In this document: positions 46,801 through 59,137 of the stretch, piece by piece | Position numbering within the stretch: position 1 is the stretch's first letter | Layout: the number at the start of each line of letters is the position of its first letter | Assembly (NCBI GenBank): GCA_030704615.1 | Contig: CM060732.1 | Coordinates: 57,395,053-57,459,052, forward strand | DNA from: Takakia lepidozioides | Lineage: Eukaryota > Streptophyta > Takakiopsida > Takakiales > Takakiaceae | Direction: 5' to 3' | Length of the DNA stretch: 64,000 nt | Position numbers and translations under genes: made by a program | Notes under the pieces: model-generated | What the model saw: only the letters and a program-made list of their open reading frames with translations | What the model was told of the DNA's origin: nothing | Database searches by the model: none

Positions 46801-46976
46801 ATGGGCGTTTGGTCAATAATTAGATGTACCTCTTGGAATTTGGCACCGATACTGACCTCTTTGTAACAAGAACCAGATCAATCTCGCGGCGTCCCCTGTG
46901 TCCGGTATCAGGTATACGCAGTGACTGGTAGACTTGTACCCCAGGAATGCCTCCAAATCTGATAGAACCAAAACTT
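43839..46976 (-). CDS. NERD-domain protein (nuclease-related domain), at least 6 exons, 5' end not found
   Basis: Exons 46976-46857, 46518-46404, 45992-45877, 45180-44983, 44541-44390 and 44056-43839 join in phase throughout. The NERD core is SLRIPDTGHRGRREIDLVLV followed by FVIEVKNWSGLIQLDPDGTW, with the conserved E..V.K strand of restriction-endonuclease-like folds; then LLIAYLERRGVTVPHSYVQS, PEVLLADQWEHF, LSTAPTWDR, GDFQKFQGQPEDMENLKFAK and a C-terminal DYREGNAN..DTEVVFHPVGSSK. These match full-length plant NERD proteins of unknown function. Those begin with a short membrane-type segment before the NERD core, so a first exon upstream of 46976 is missing from this model. No stops in the assembled frame. 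Confidence 0.75.
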
Positions 46977-49313
46977 CTACTTCATCACTCAAGTCACCAG
47001 ATTGAACACCCAAACTAGAAAGATTCTTTTCTCTTTCCTGCCCCCAAGGAAACTGAGCCACCTAAAGCCCACTTATATGCAAAAGTACTACTTAAGATCT
47101 GCCATGACTAAAATCTGGAGTAAGCAAAACCTCTAAAACCTCTAACCTTTACAGTCTCTTGTACAGCCAGATTTGTCAAATATGCGCAGCAGTAATTCTG
47201 CTCACCATCATTCACTAAGTAAGCACACAATTACCCTGAACGGGTGCCGCAGCTGGATGGATAATATCACACGATCAGCATAGGAGGATCAGAGTTACAA
47301 CGCACTATCCCCTCAAGGGTATGTTATGGCCAACCTACAAACGACATGTTCAAAATTTATGTCTTTCTCCTCTTTTTCTCTCTCAAACACACATACGAAA
47401 CAATACTTACATGCATGTCACGTATGGTTTATGCCCAGACTACCCACTTCCACGAGAATGCATCTATCAAGCACATCTCTAAAACGACAACGAATAGGCA
47501 TACAGACAGAGGACCTACATGCTAGCGACCTGCAGCTCAGCCTGACGGCCCGCCCGATCGCTCTCCAGATCTGCCTCATTGGAAGGTGACAAAGTAAGAG
47601 CAAGTAACTTCAGGCGCCTATACACAGCAAAAATCGCAGCTGCCACGGAAGTTCCCATGGGTGCTCAGCCTCAGAACCAATGCAACAACCCCATAAGAAA
47701 ACGTTCCTTTGAATGGCGAAGCTCAGAATTTCTAGAGCCTCGGAGCCACCAAGCGCTGCCCCTTCTTCCCTTTTTGGCCCAGGTACTTGTGTAGAAAACA
47801 GAAGTGCGTCCGTTGGACACACATTCAACTGACGGAGGGACCTCTGTTAGTCATATCTTCAAGTGACAGAAGGACGTCCGTCGGCCGTAGATCCAGCTGA
47901 AGCCATGGACATCCATCTTCCCCCTCCTTGAAAAGGAAATTTGAAACCTTTTTCCTTTCTCCATCTTATTACTCTTCCTCCCAGCTGGATTTCAGCAACA
48001 GTGGCTGGAGATTTCAGCAAATGTTTGTGGCAATCAGCCATAAACAATCTTGCCCAGCCCACCTCCTTTAAGTCCAAGAAGCAAGGGTGCAGCTGGCCTT
48101 GCAACTGGAAAGAACGTTAAGGAATTTGCCTCAAACCAAAGAAGCTGCAGTAATAGCCCCACAGAACAAATGTACAGGTTTTCCAAGTCTTCTTCAGCTG
48201 AAGGGAATTCCATCAAAGGTTCAAAAGAATTACTGATCATATCTCGCACAGAATTGTAATTGTAGCTGTTGTGGGTGTAAGCAACACAGTTGTGCTCCAA
48301 AGACTGTTGAGAAAGGCACTCGTAGTGAAATCTATGATGATGAGAAAGGAAACAATGTCTATTGCATGGTAAATGGTTACTCGTCGAGGTCCTTCATGAA
48401 AGTATCAAACACAGTGAAAGCTGTTCTTCTTGATCACTCCATGGATTGGGAGACAACTCTAAGAGCTGTGGTCCATGTTCAAGTAGAAAATCTTATGGTG
48501 ACAATTGTAGGTCCATTTCTGCTCTCCTACCCTCCCCCTCTCCTCTTCTCTCCTGCTCTGCTCCAACTAGAAAGGAGCAGGGGTCTATGGCCATAAGATG
48601 CAGGAGGCAACTGCACACATTCTCTCTTCGTCTGTCATGAATAGTGATGGGTCGTAACAGAACATCTCCATGGTGTAGGGGAAGGGCCTGCCACCAGGAA
48701 TGAAGGCTTGCACAATCACTGGGACAAGGGTGACATCAGAGAGGGTGTGTAGATGGTGCAGTACAATGAGACCCATACTGGGGATTTCTTCAATGAATAT
48801 CTCCAGACCGTTACTGGGAATTTGTGGATCAGGATTGTATGAATAGTATGAACTCAACAACCCACACCAAAGTGCCTAGGACAATATTACTTTGGGCAAA
48901 AGCATTACAGCACTTCAATGTAAAATGCAGAAACCGGTGTTTAACCATATAAAGGTTCTAAGAATCCTGCTGATCTCGCCCATAACACACTTTCATGCTT
49001 GGTTTGAGTTGTGACGAAGTAAGAAACATCAATGTTGCCCTTTTGTGGCTTGAAGGAGGATCTCTCTTCCAAAACCCTGAATTACATCTGGAATAAAGCT
49101 TTTTGCCTGCGCCATGATGTTTTAAGTATCTACTTAGCTAACTTGTCTCAGATTTGTGCGACATGATCCTTTGAATTCTAATCATGTTGCATCTCTTAAG
49201 AAACCAGGCGGGAACACAAACACACTTTCTGAGTAACATGCAAAAGACAGGAGGCTAAAACCTCTCTCATGATTCATAATCTACAGGACAGGTCCATGGT
49301 GAGAAACCTAAAG
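46977..49313. other. Region upstream of the NERD gene; possible 5' exon and one orphan exon-like frame
   Basis: The first exon of the NERD gene should lie here but I could not pick it out. On the minus strand 48589-48860 is a natural-looking frame (LEIFIEEIPSMGLIVLHHLH, PGGRPFPYTMEMFCYDPSLF) with no family I recognise. No other feature. Confidence 0.3.
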
Positions 49314-50245
49314 TCAGTCTGGCATATCTGCCGGATCACTCTGCCCTCCCCCTGAACCTTGCTGCATGACAGGCATGTAATGAGGGCATAGCTGTGTCCT
49401 TAAGTCAAAGAAACTGGTCTCCAGGGTTGTCATGCGTTGGCCCAATTTTCCCACTTGTTCCAGTAAAGTGTTGTGATTGGTTTGCATTGTTTGGTACAAA
49501 AGCTGTAAGGCTTTGTTGAGCGCCGTGGCAGGTGAGTCGCTGCCTCCAGGCTGAACCCCAACAGTTGCAGCAACTGCACACATGCAACAGGATTTGAAAT
49601 CAATAAAGATACAGGGGGCCAGGTACATTCGATCGGTTTGTTCTCTTTGCCTGTTCGCAAGGGAGGGAGTGATGGATGCAAAGCTGAATGACAAGAGGGC
49701 CTTCTACTACCTGCTTTCTTGGGACCCAATTGTTTGGTAACGGACGAATTCGTTGTGACTTGCTCTGCATCATTCCAAAACCGTTGCATTTGCAGCGCAT
49801 TCTTATGTGCAGAACTGTCCGCATGTGTGGCAAGCGCGCTGGGTTGGAAATTAGTACTCCCCTCCTTCCGAAATGCATTCCGGGTGGCTGTTGAGCCATG
49901 CGATTCGCAGATGGTGCAGAACATTCGCTCCTCCCCTCGCACAACCCGCACAGCTGCCCATGGGTAAGTTTCCAGCCACTCATTCTTCCATTGCTTGGGG
50001 CCTCGAAACCGTTTCTTCTTCCTCCGCCCCCCCACTCCTGACGTTGCCAAAGCCATCCCATACTCTTCCTCCCCATACATATTTTCGCAGTTTTTCTCCA
50101 CGGCCTCGTATTCCTTATCCATGGCGTCATCCCCCTCGTGGGCATAGTCATCTTCCCTATTCAGAGCAGCACCACTGCTGTCCACCGACCCATCGAGGTG
50201 CGCTACTTGCAGAGATTCTTCGTGGAGCACGATAGCCTGATCCAT
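49314..50245 (-). CDS. hAT-transposase-associated zinc-finger protein without a transposase, 2 exons
   Basis: Exons 50245-49711 and 49573-49314 join in phase 1 to 264 residues. After an acidic N-terminus comes KKKRFRGPKQWKNEWL, PWAAVRV, MFCTICESHG and HADSSAHKNAL: a CxxC..HxxxxxH finger of the type found before hAT-like transposase domains and in C17orf113/ZMYM-related proteins. The second exon encodes a coiled-coil tail (ALNKALQLLYQTMQ, LLEQVGKLGQRMTTLETSFF). No RNase-H-like catalytic domain follows. An intact two-exon frame with a new C-terminus suggests a domesticated gene that may bind DNA as a dimer. A captured or truncated transposon gene is the alternative. Confidence 0.65.
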
Positions 50246-51271
50246 GGGTTGGACAAATTAGGAGTGCGAGCATACAACTGACACCAACACTACACACTCT
50301 CTACCCGGCCCACATCGTCCAGTTCACTGTGAGCGACATGGCATGTCTTGTATCACACCCACGCTCTCACAATACTGGTGCACAGACAGACAGAGAGCGG
50401 CATTGAGCGAGACCGAGAGCAGTGCCGCTATCAAGATCACCCCACCAACACCTCCACACACTCGCTGTAAGGCAAGCTTGCAACCCTAAATTGCACCCCG
50501 ACAACAAACGGAAGAGGTGAGTGCATCTCCGTTTAGGTACAGGATCGTTAAATGCGTAACATACATCTTCTTTTTTTCTTTTTTGACAACAGGGAAGAGG
50601 CCCTGAGAATTTTAATTAGGGAAAAATTAAACCCTTACATATTGCCATGAGGCCTTCACACGGAACCGTGTTGGAGAATCCGAGGAACTGTACGTCTTTT
50701 TAAAGTTGATATTTAAGTTTTTATAAAATAAGGTACAGGCGGTGCTTCATGGGCTTCAAGGAGAGCGAGAGAGAGAGAGAGAAGAAAAAAAAGAAACCCC
50801 CCCCCCCCCCTTTGCTCAGCGCCGAGCAGCAGCGACGGCAGGTGGCGTGGGCGAGCAGGAAACAACAGAGGGCGTGCTAGGGGAGCTTGCGAGGGAGTAG
50901 GAGAGACGTTGGGAGACAGATGGTGGCAAGAGGGAGGCTTGGCGCGAAACATGATGGCTCGTTGACTCATCTGGTCTTCATCCGGCTTTCATCCAACGTC
51001 TTAAATGATTAAATTTAGTGGTCCCCGGGTTGGTTTAACAACAGACAAAACAAATTATTGGTTCTCCTTATAGGGTTACCTGCTATAAACCTAGACTAAG
51101 CTCTAGGTTTAAAGATGAAGAATTTTGCTCGTTCTAGAATGTTATGTTCCGTCCTTCAAACTTGGCCATTGTCTCGAACGACTCCATCCCTGAAGCCTGG
51201 AGGGTGGCCAGCAAAAGATGACGAAGGGAGGTGACCTAGCGTCAGCGCCGAGCTAGGGATGAAAACTCAGC
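50246..51271. other. Intergenic, with a C run
   Basis: Probable promoter of the zinc-finger gene, then a (GA)n tract (about 50765-50790) next to a 13-nt C run (50798-50810). No gene recognised. Confidence 0.4.
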
Positions 51272-51794
51272 TCAAGTTTTACATGGCAGATTGCAGATCA
51301 CCAAGCAATGTTTGATTGTTTCTGGCTCTGTTTGACACATAGTGCACATAGGCAATCCTGCATGTGTTGCTTGTATGACTAGGAGTGCCCCGTGTGTTAG
51401 TTTCCACAAGAAGACAGAGACCTTAGCCCCACGATCTTTCATCCACATGTTCTTCCAGATTTTGTCCCAATTTGCTTGAGTGAAATGATGCTGGCCCCAT
51501 TTTGTGCACCATTTCCTTATGAAAGAACGGGCTAGATTCAGGAATGAGTAACCCAGCTTAACTAAGTAAGCGAAGAAGGGGGGTCGTTGTGCATTCATGC
51601 TACTCCATTCCCATTGTCAAACTGTAGGTCTGCCAGGGGGCAAGAGAGGAACCAGGAAAGTGATTGGTGTGAGGCCCACTGTAAGTCCTGTCCCCTAGGA
51701 GGTGTTGGTTAGCATTTCCCTTTCTGTCAAGGACTCTGATATGGAACAAGGATTGTTTGTCCATGTCAATGGAACCTCTTTTTGCAAACCTCAT
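51272..51794 (-). mobile_element. LINE fragment with zf-RVT domain
   Basis: The minus-strand frame 51598-51272 reads NWDKIWKNMW, KVSVFLWKLTHGALLV, LPMCTMCQTEPETIKHCLV: the reverse-transcriptase zinc-binding region that ends many plant non-LTR retrotransposon ORF2 proteins. A second frame upstream (51794-51600) adds about 60 codons. The reverse transcriptase itself is absent, so this is a 5'-truncated copy, as usual for LINEs. Confidence 0.75.
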
Positions 51795-52103
51795 CCTCTT
51801 TTTTGACCTTCTTATTTCTGGCTTAGCTCTTCATTCGGCTTTTGACTCCTCTTCCTAGTGTTGGTTTCTTCTTTATATTGGTTTTCGGGGTGGTATAGCT
51901 GTTGTAAGCCTCCACGGCTTGCATGGTTATTTTTTCCATGTTCTTTTCAAATGCATCTCTAGGGCCTTTGTCCCCTTCTTTTCCTCAACTATTTGGGTGT
52001 TCCATGCGTTACGCTTTTACAACCCAGTGGAGGTTATTTTTACCCTCATTCTATTCCAATGACTTATAGGGGGCCCACTCCCGACAGGGAGTAGTAGCCG
52101 TGA

Positions 52104-53222
52104 GGTGAAGTGGCTCTTAATTACGCCGGTTTCGGCCGGAGTACTCTTCTTTTTCTCTCTCTATTCCAATGACCTTATCAATAAAGTTTTTCAGGGCCAT
52201 GGTCCCTGTTTTTAAAAAGTTACAATTATAAATTATGTAATTTTTTTTGCTAGTAGCATAATAAAAATAATGATGGCTTTCATTTTAAGATAATATCGTC
52301 TACAATGCACCTATGGGCCCCGCCAGTACGGCCCATGGGGTCAGCTCATAGCCGAGCACCCATCCACCGGGTCTGCCGGAGGGTCCATTGGATAATGTAG
52401 TCTCTTCTAGAGAGTCTATTGGAGGGTCCACCAACTCTCCAGATCAATCCGGTGGACCCAAAGTCCGCTAGAGAGGGTCCATTCTGCAGTCTAATCCACT
52501 CTGCAGAGTTCGCTGGAGGGTCCACTCTACGTGCAGAGTGGACTGTGAATCCACCTGTAGAGTCTGTTGGAGGGTCTGCCAAGTCCGCTGGAAGGTGAGT
52601 CCACCTATAGAGTCCGCTAGAGGGTCTACCCAGTCCGCCGCCGTAGAAGAACAAAGACTTAGGAAAACTTCAGAAAGAACCAATATACAAAACATATAAT
52701 TAATAACACGCATTACCATCTGACAAGAATTGATCACCGAACCTCATGCTCATTATTCGTTGCTCATAACCACCACACTACCCACTACTTTTTGCACCAA
52801 TAACTAATGTTTTATGTGCATTACCAGAGCCTGTAGGCAGGTCCCCTCTAGGTTGGGACCTACCGCAGCAGATCTGCTTGCCCGGCAGACCCAGCAGCAA
52901 ACCGAGCCGCAGCAGAACCTCCGACGGGTAGAGGCGCTCCCACCCTTCATCACCCCCTTTGCTACATGTGGGCCCCACCACAGGCACACGCGTGCGCATT
53001 GAAGACCCTATTATCTTTCAATGAGAAGCGGATAATGATAGCTCCACCCAAATAGGTCTAATTAGCTAATATTATATGTACTTTAATATTGTATAGATAA
53101 ACTGGAATACACAATGCCCCTCGAGTACGTGGCTTTCAAGGGTTTCCATTAATTACCTTCTCTTTATCAATAAAGTTTTTTGTTTATATGTACCAGCCGG
53201 CCTAATTAAGAGCCACTTCACC
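52104..53222. repeat. Unit bounded by a perfect 20-bp inverted repeat
   Basis: The 20 bases at 52104-52123 (starting GGTGAAGTGGCTC) recur as an exact reverse complement at 53203-53222, 1.08 kb apart. Next to the left arm is GTTTCGGCCGG; the right arm is followed by GTTTCGGC. The inside holds the minisatellite at 52340-52645. It could be a non-autonomous DNA element or two inverted copies of another repeat. No flanking target duplication was found by eye. Confidence 0.5.
52340..52645 (+). repeat. Imperfect minisatellite
   Basis: Repeated variants of 'gagtccgctggagggtccacc' (GAGGGTCCA, GAGGGTCTG, AGTCCGCTAGAG), about a dozen diverged units. Open frames here are artefacts of the repeat. Confidence 0.7.
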
Positions 53223-54454
53223 AAGTTTCGGCTAATTCCCATTTTCACGAGTGGGTCATATATATTTGAATGACTACTGAAGGTCGGAGACAAGTTTTAG
53301 TGTAGAGCAGGAATAGGGTGCCATAGTGCCACATCATCGTCGCCACATTTTGTCGTCAATTTTGTTAAAGCTGCCCGGATTGTCCAAAGGAAAGAAAAAG
53401 AAAACCAAAAAAAAAAAAAACTGATTCTTGAAAACTGTCATTGTTGTTATTCTTAAGCTGTTCGGGAAGGGAAAAAACGAATTATATCTAGCTTTGTTTT
53501 CTTGGCAAATGTGCTCTACTTATACTTTATTCTATTTTTTTTGTTTCTTCACATTCAATGTAAATGTTACAGCATTTCTACATATTAATTAGGATAAAAC
53601 CACGAAACAGAAATCAATGGTTTACCCACTTATTGAAACCTCACAAGTTCAGCCTTTGAATTTATGATGAGCAAGTTTCAAAGTACTAATACATTAGAAG
53701 AATACATATATATATAATAAATATAATAATGGTAATAGCGAATGAAATGTTAAAACTTTTAATATTGGATTTTTATCTCTTGTCTATTTTAGACAATGAA
53801 AACTATATCTCTTAGTCATGTCTCTAGCCAAAGTATTTTTCATCAACGGTATCATTAGCTGATTGACTATAGTCGTTTCTCAGCCGCCTGGACCTCCCAC
53901 AGACATAGACATGCATAGATACAACCCACTTGAATGTGGCTTTGACAAATGTATGTTCTTCCCTGTAGTTTTACTGCCAGGTCCCCTTGGACCCATATCA
54001 ACACCCACCTCAGACCCAATAGATCCCCCTTCTCCAGCCACACTTGCCACTATCTAAACATTTCTTAAGCAAAAACAGAATTTGAGCCTCTGTTGACGAC
54101 TAGATCTCTATCGTGTTTCCAAGCCCGAGTGGCTCAGATATCAAACAGGAGGACTTTGACTGCAATGCTTGTCTTAGGATGTAGGCCTTTCCAGGAGACA
54201 AAGAAGGAGCAGGCCCATGTTGTCTCTGATGCATCATCAGAATGAGATCCATTGGAGAAATGAACATTGGTGCCTACAATTGGAGACTGTGGAAAATCAT
54301 CCAGGTAGACAAACAGAGCAATTGGTGTACACTGCCAGGAAACAAGACGGGGGCTATGATCGATGTTTGCCGCGCTCTGGCAACTATATTCCTACAATGA
54401 GGTATTGCTAAAGGCTACAGATACTAGATGATGTGGCACACCTATAATCAACAA
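53223..54454. other. AT-rich intergenic, nothing recognised
   Basis: No coding or RNA gene supported. Confidence 0.4.
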
Positions 54455-54515
54455 CATATGGTTTGAACCCACAACTACTAGTGAAGCGGGTTATGCCCTA
54501 ACCACTGGGCTAAAT
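54455..54515 (-). repeat. tRNA-like SINE head, minus strand
   Basis: The reverse complement reads TAGCCCAGTGGTTAGGGCA (A box, + 54496-54514 region) and about 30 bp later GTGGGTTCAAACC (B box, + 54460-54472): the internal Pol III promoter of tRNA-derived SINEs. No intact cloverleaf forms, so it is not a tRNA gene. Confidence 0.55.
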
Positions 54516-55332
54516 GTTGGTTGGTAGCAGTTAGAATGACCAAACAATCCTATCCACAGTACAAGGTGGGTGAAGATTTTGAGAACTTGATCATGACTTT
54601 TTCCGAATGAGCGTTCAAACGAGTAATGTGCATAGGATGAAGGACATGTATGAGGTAATAGGGATTGTCGCTAAGGTTAGTCTAGCTCACCAATTGTTTC
54701 GTTAGGAAAAACCCATTGATTATACTATATCGTGAGAAATACCAAACGGAGGAGAGTGTTTGGAAGAATTATACGAAGAAAGGACGGCCATATGCAAAAC
54801 AATGTATGTGGTTTCTGAATGGCTAGTTTCTATCAAGATGTGCTCCAATAAATGATGGCCAGCTCCAATCGAGCATGTATATCTACAGAAAAACCCGTAT
54901 AACACTATGAACGAAATGGTTGTTCAGTCCATCGATGAGAGGTTGTGCACTAAGGTGGCAAAGCATGAATTCAGTATATTTAAGAGTAATCGCAATGTGA
55001 TGCTCAATGTGGTCATGTTGAAAACCTTAATAATAAAATAAAGAGACTTTTCTAAGAAGAAGCCTACAACTTACAAATGGCAAGAACTAATTAATTGAGT
55101 CAAGACATTTTTCTTGAATTCACATGTTTAGACACATATAGGTTGAAGAATCCGTTAGATTTCGTTTATGCCTAATTTACCTTAGGATAGAAATATGAGC
55201 ATAGCCCGAGATTTGGGTCCGCAATGATGATGTGCATGACTAAGAAAGATAATACATCCATAGCTCTTGCATTGGTCACCTCTCAAACTAATGAGAGTTA
55301 ACCACAAGAGAGGTTAATTCCAATTTAACTTT
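54516..55332. other. Intergenic, nothing recognised
   Basis: AT-rich; possibly the 3' UTR of the gene that follows on the minus strand. Confidence 0.35.
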
Positions 55333-58300
55333 TTACTCTTTACTAATTGGAGTGTCTCTTTTGGTGGGGGTCCCCTTATAAGCTTTTTGAATGTAGTTAA
55401 GGTCTGTGATGTAGTCTCCTACAACATCCAATTGCTTGAGAGCGTTGTCCCAAGGTGGACGACTGATCACCGAGACTCGATCAATCCGCGAAAACAAGTT
55501 GTCTGCTGCCATGCACATCTGGTTCACAAATTCCCCATCTTCACAAGTATCAGTAATATTCTATTATATTAATTGTAATGCATATGTTAAGCTAGATGAA
55601 AATAGCAAGGCGAGATGAGACAAGATTGAGATAAAAATATATTCAAGTGCTTCACTCAACGTTACTATACTATTACAAAGATCTGTATTTTGAACAAAAC
55701 AAAACGATCATATGTTTTTTAAGGATAAGAAAAAAGTTGGCACTTTGACTTTCGTGTGTTCTTCGTGACTTCATGATGGCAATGGAATAAAGGTTTAAGA
55801 AGCATTGCACATCCGAATTTCAATAACATTCAAAATTAAATTAATTTCAATTTCATAGAAACAAAGTAGCATCATACCTGACTTCGAGCAAGAGTTTTTG
55901 CAGCCGCCATGTGGAGGATAGAATCTATGTGAAGTTGGAATTCAGCAGTTTCCACCTTTTTCTTCTCGTAAACCTGTTTAGTGACACTAACGTCATTATT
56001 GAGGGTAAGAATATCGTTCACAGTGGTCTTTGAGTAGTTTTGGAGTTCAGCCCTCACCAACTCCATCTGATCTGCACATGTCTCAACTTGTTCATTCAAA
56101 TCGTTGTGGCTCGCCGCAAGCGTGGCGTGCCTGCACAAAAGTTCGTTGTTGTTATAGCAATTTCCAACTTATTCAAATTGTACATTAGCTGCATAGATAT
56201 GTGTACAAAACTCCCAAAAGCTATCGTCATTAATTTGTTTCTTGCATCATCTCATGATTGTCTTGTTTAGGACTCCTAAAAGCTAGGGAGATTTTTGTGG
56301 CATTTAAAGACTAATAATGTCAAGTATAATTACATGAAGGGGATGCAACCTTAAGAATGATTAAAGAGTATTAGTCATGTATGACATGTACGACCACATA
56401 TGCAGTCCAACAGATATATAAAATGTAGCCCAAAATTGTCATAGAGCTCGCATAGGCACAATAGATCTGTTGACTGATCATAGTTGATTTAAGGACTACC
56501 ATTTACATATAGTAGAAAGCAACATGATGATAATATACGAGGTGTCCTCATATTGCAATTAATCCGGACCTTCAAGTGTATGTGTGAGGGAGAAGAAAAG
56601 ACACCGCATCAAAAGGTCGTTGATTTCATGGTAAGCCGTTGCAGTCTCAACCACAGATTCCAAGTATTTCTGATACACCATAAACCGCTCCAAGTGAAGA
56701 GAAGTGGTCATTCTGGCCTCCTTCATCGTTTCCAAGTTGTTTTCTAGAACCAATATTTCTGCCTCCTATATATGTACAAAATATTCCGGTGCCCAAATTA
56801 TTGAATGTCGACATCTTTGAATGTGAAATCTCTATACATCATTTTTTGCACGAGAAAAACCATGTTATGAAACGAAATATTGGTCATCACATTGTGCATT
56901 CTATCAATCATATCTAAGCATAATTAACCGATTAATTACGGTTTACAAGTGTAATTATAAATCTCAACGTTGGCTGTGGATATAGTATTAGTACATGTTG
57001 CCATGGGTACAATTGATATAATATAGAGCTAACAAAATTTGCAAGTAATCTTTGCAATCTTAACTCCTATATTGGGTAAGCTACACGAATGAAGCGCAAC
57101 TCTGTGATATCAAACTTACGTGGACTGTGCTAGTAATTCATTTCTTACAAAACTTTTGATCCCTTTTGGGTTGAAATAGACAAGAAAAATTCTCGTTTGA
57201 GTCTCAAAGAATATCGTAGAATGTAGACAGATAATCAAACAACTTCTTTTTGTCGAACATGGAGTAGCTGATTATATTGGCATACAAGTTTTAGGGTAGG
57301 TTTGATTTGGTAGACCTTTTCTAGCCGCATACGGATCTCGTCTGCACATTTCTTTTCTGCTCGCTTCTTCTTTACTGCATTTTCCTGCCACACCAACATG
57401 AGATTTTTTTCATGTATTATAGCGTGATATATTTTTCAAGGTGTACATTAATAGGTCAAGATCCAACAAATGGTCAAGTGGTTGGGGCACAAGGTAGCCT
57501 TACAAGTGGTCGTGGGTTCAAAGCCGCATGTCACCCATTATGACCAATCCAACTATAAAAAGGGAGTAATAGGGTCAACGGGTTACTTAATGCGTGGATA
57601 CTCTATGACTTTTGACTCTTGGGGAGGGTTCCCTACCTTGTTCCCCAAGTTACGGCCGTTAGATGGTGACATGTGTTCACTATCCAAACGGAATGCAGTA
57701 GCCATTTAGGCTGAAGTGATACCATAAATTAGGCTTACTTTGGCAAGAATTTTTTTCTTCTCAATAATAGATGGTATGATGTTTATTGTTTGTTGTTGTT
57801 GTTGTTGTTGTTTTTTTTTCCCTCCAAATCCTTGTTATCATTTTGACTCTAACAAAACAACTCCATTCCCGATTCTTCTTCCTTCTCGGATCTTCTTCCT
57901 TAGGCTGGAGCTCGCACCTCGTGAGCTCTAGCCATAATCTAGACTCTAGGGGTAGCTCTAGGGTCTCACCAACTACTTTCATCCACTCGGATGGTTATCT
58001 CTCTGATATGGTATCTTGGGTTCGTCCCGGGTTTTCTTTTTTCCCAATAAATAAAAAATATAGGGGTTCCTTCCCTTTATTTTATTTTATTTTATAAAAA
58101 AAACTTTGACTACTTCTATTGTTGTCCAAATTAATTAGCTGAAAAAATTGTGAGAAACTTAATCTAGAAATAACGATACCTGCAGAAACTTGGAGAAGCC
58201 AACAAGGGACTCTTGTAAGTGCACATCCTTTTCCCTCAACGCCTCTTCACGTTTCTGCAATATTTCTTCTTTCCTTCGTGACCGGGACCCCATCGAGACG

Positions 58301-59137
58301 CGGTTTAGAATTATATATGTTTTGATCGTGATTAAGTTCATAGGCGTAATTTACCCAATTAGATCTTAAAGCAACAATTGAGGCCTACAACAAATTTTGG
58401 ATTCCTAGTTTTTTTAAAGAATCGTCCTTAACATTTGTTTTTGTGTCACACACTAAACTTTTGGTCATCTCTCTTTTAGATTTAACAATGGTGACAATTT
58501 ATTTGTTAACATTGATTGTGGATCTCGATCATAGTAGCCGAGATCATATTTTCACCAACTTGGAAAACTTAGAGTTAATCAAAATTTCTTATAATCTTGG
58601 GGTTGACGTATATGCAACAAAGCCTAATGCCTATGATTTTTGTTTCAATACAACGACTCTATAACGTGAATTGCGTCAATGCAATACACAATATGATTTT
58701 CTAGATTTGTTCTCTAATTTGCAAAAGTTCATAATTTCACATATCAAAAGAAAAAGAAATACCCAAAAATTTAGGAGAAATCATGATGATACAATATTGA
58801 CGGTCGTGATGGAGAGATAACTAAAATAATGACACATTACTCAAATTATCAGAGTATTTATAGCACACAACTCTCAAGTTCATGAGAAAATGATAGAAAG
58901 ATTAAACAGACATACTTACTGTGCACATTCAATCTTCTGCCGCTCTAATTCCTCATGGACCAAATACATAAGGCGTCGTTTTTCTAGGAGGCGTGTAGCT
59001 GGCAGAGCCTTATCCAATTGTCCGGGGCCTATCGGTAGTTGTAATGGGTTTGATGTTTTATCTGTCCCTGCAACGGATGACGTTGCTTCTGTTGTTGCCA
59101 TTGTTCCCGCTGACGCAGGTGATGCAGGTGTTGCCAT
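55333..59137 (-). CDS. CCDC42: CCDC42/CFAP73-type ciliary coiled-coil protein, 6 exons
   Basis: Exons 59137-58920, 58273-58180, 57384-57316, 56765-56605, 56130-55878 and 55560-55333 sum to 1023 nt, exactly 340 codons plus stop, all in phase. Exon 1 ends with LPATRLLEKRRLMYLVHEEL; then KREEALREKDVHLQESLVGF, KKKRAEKKCADEIRMRLEK, LVLENNLETMKEA, YQKYLESVVETATAYHEIND and the C-terminal ALKQLDVVGDYITDLNYIQK. This is the DUF4200 coiled coil of CCDC42 and CFAP73 (MIA2), which tie the inner-arm dynein I1/f modifier complex to the axoneme or act in sperm-tail assembly. Almost entirely helical. Angiosperms and conifers lack it, so its intact state points to motile sperm. Confidence 0.88.
57466..57545 (+). 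repeat. tRNA-like SINE head inside an intron of the CCDC42-like gene
   Basis: A box TGGTCAAGTGGTTGGGGCA and B box GTGGGTTCAAAGCC are about 30 bp apart, the geometry of a tRNA-derived SINE. It sits in the second intron of the gene, antisense to it. Confidence 0.6.

Noticed and set aside
57470-57709. 79-codon + frame
   Set aside because: It lies on a tRNA-like SINE inside an intron; the frame is fortuitous.
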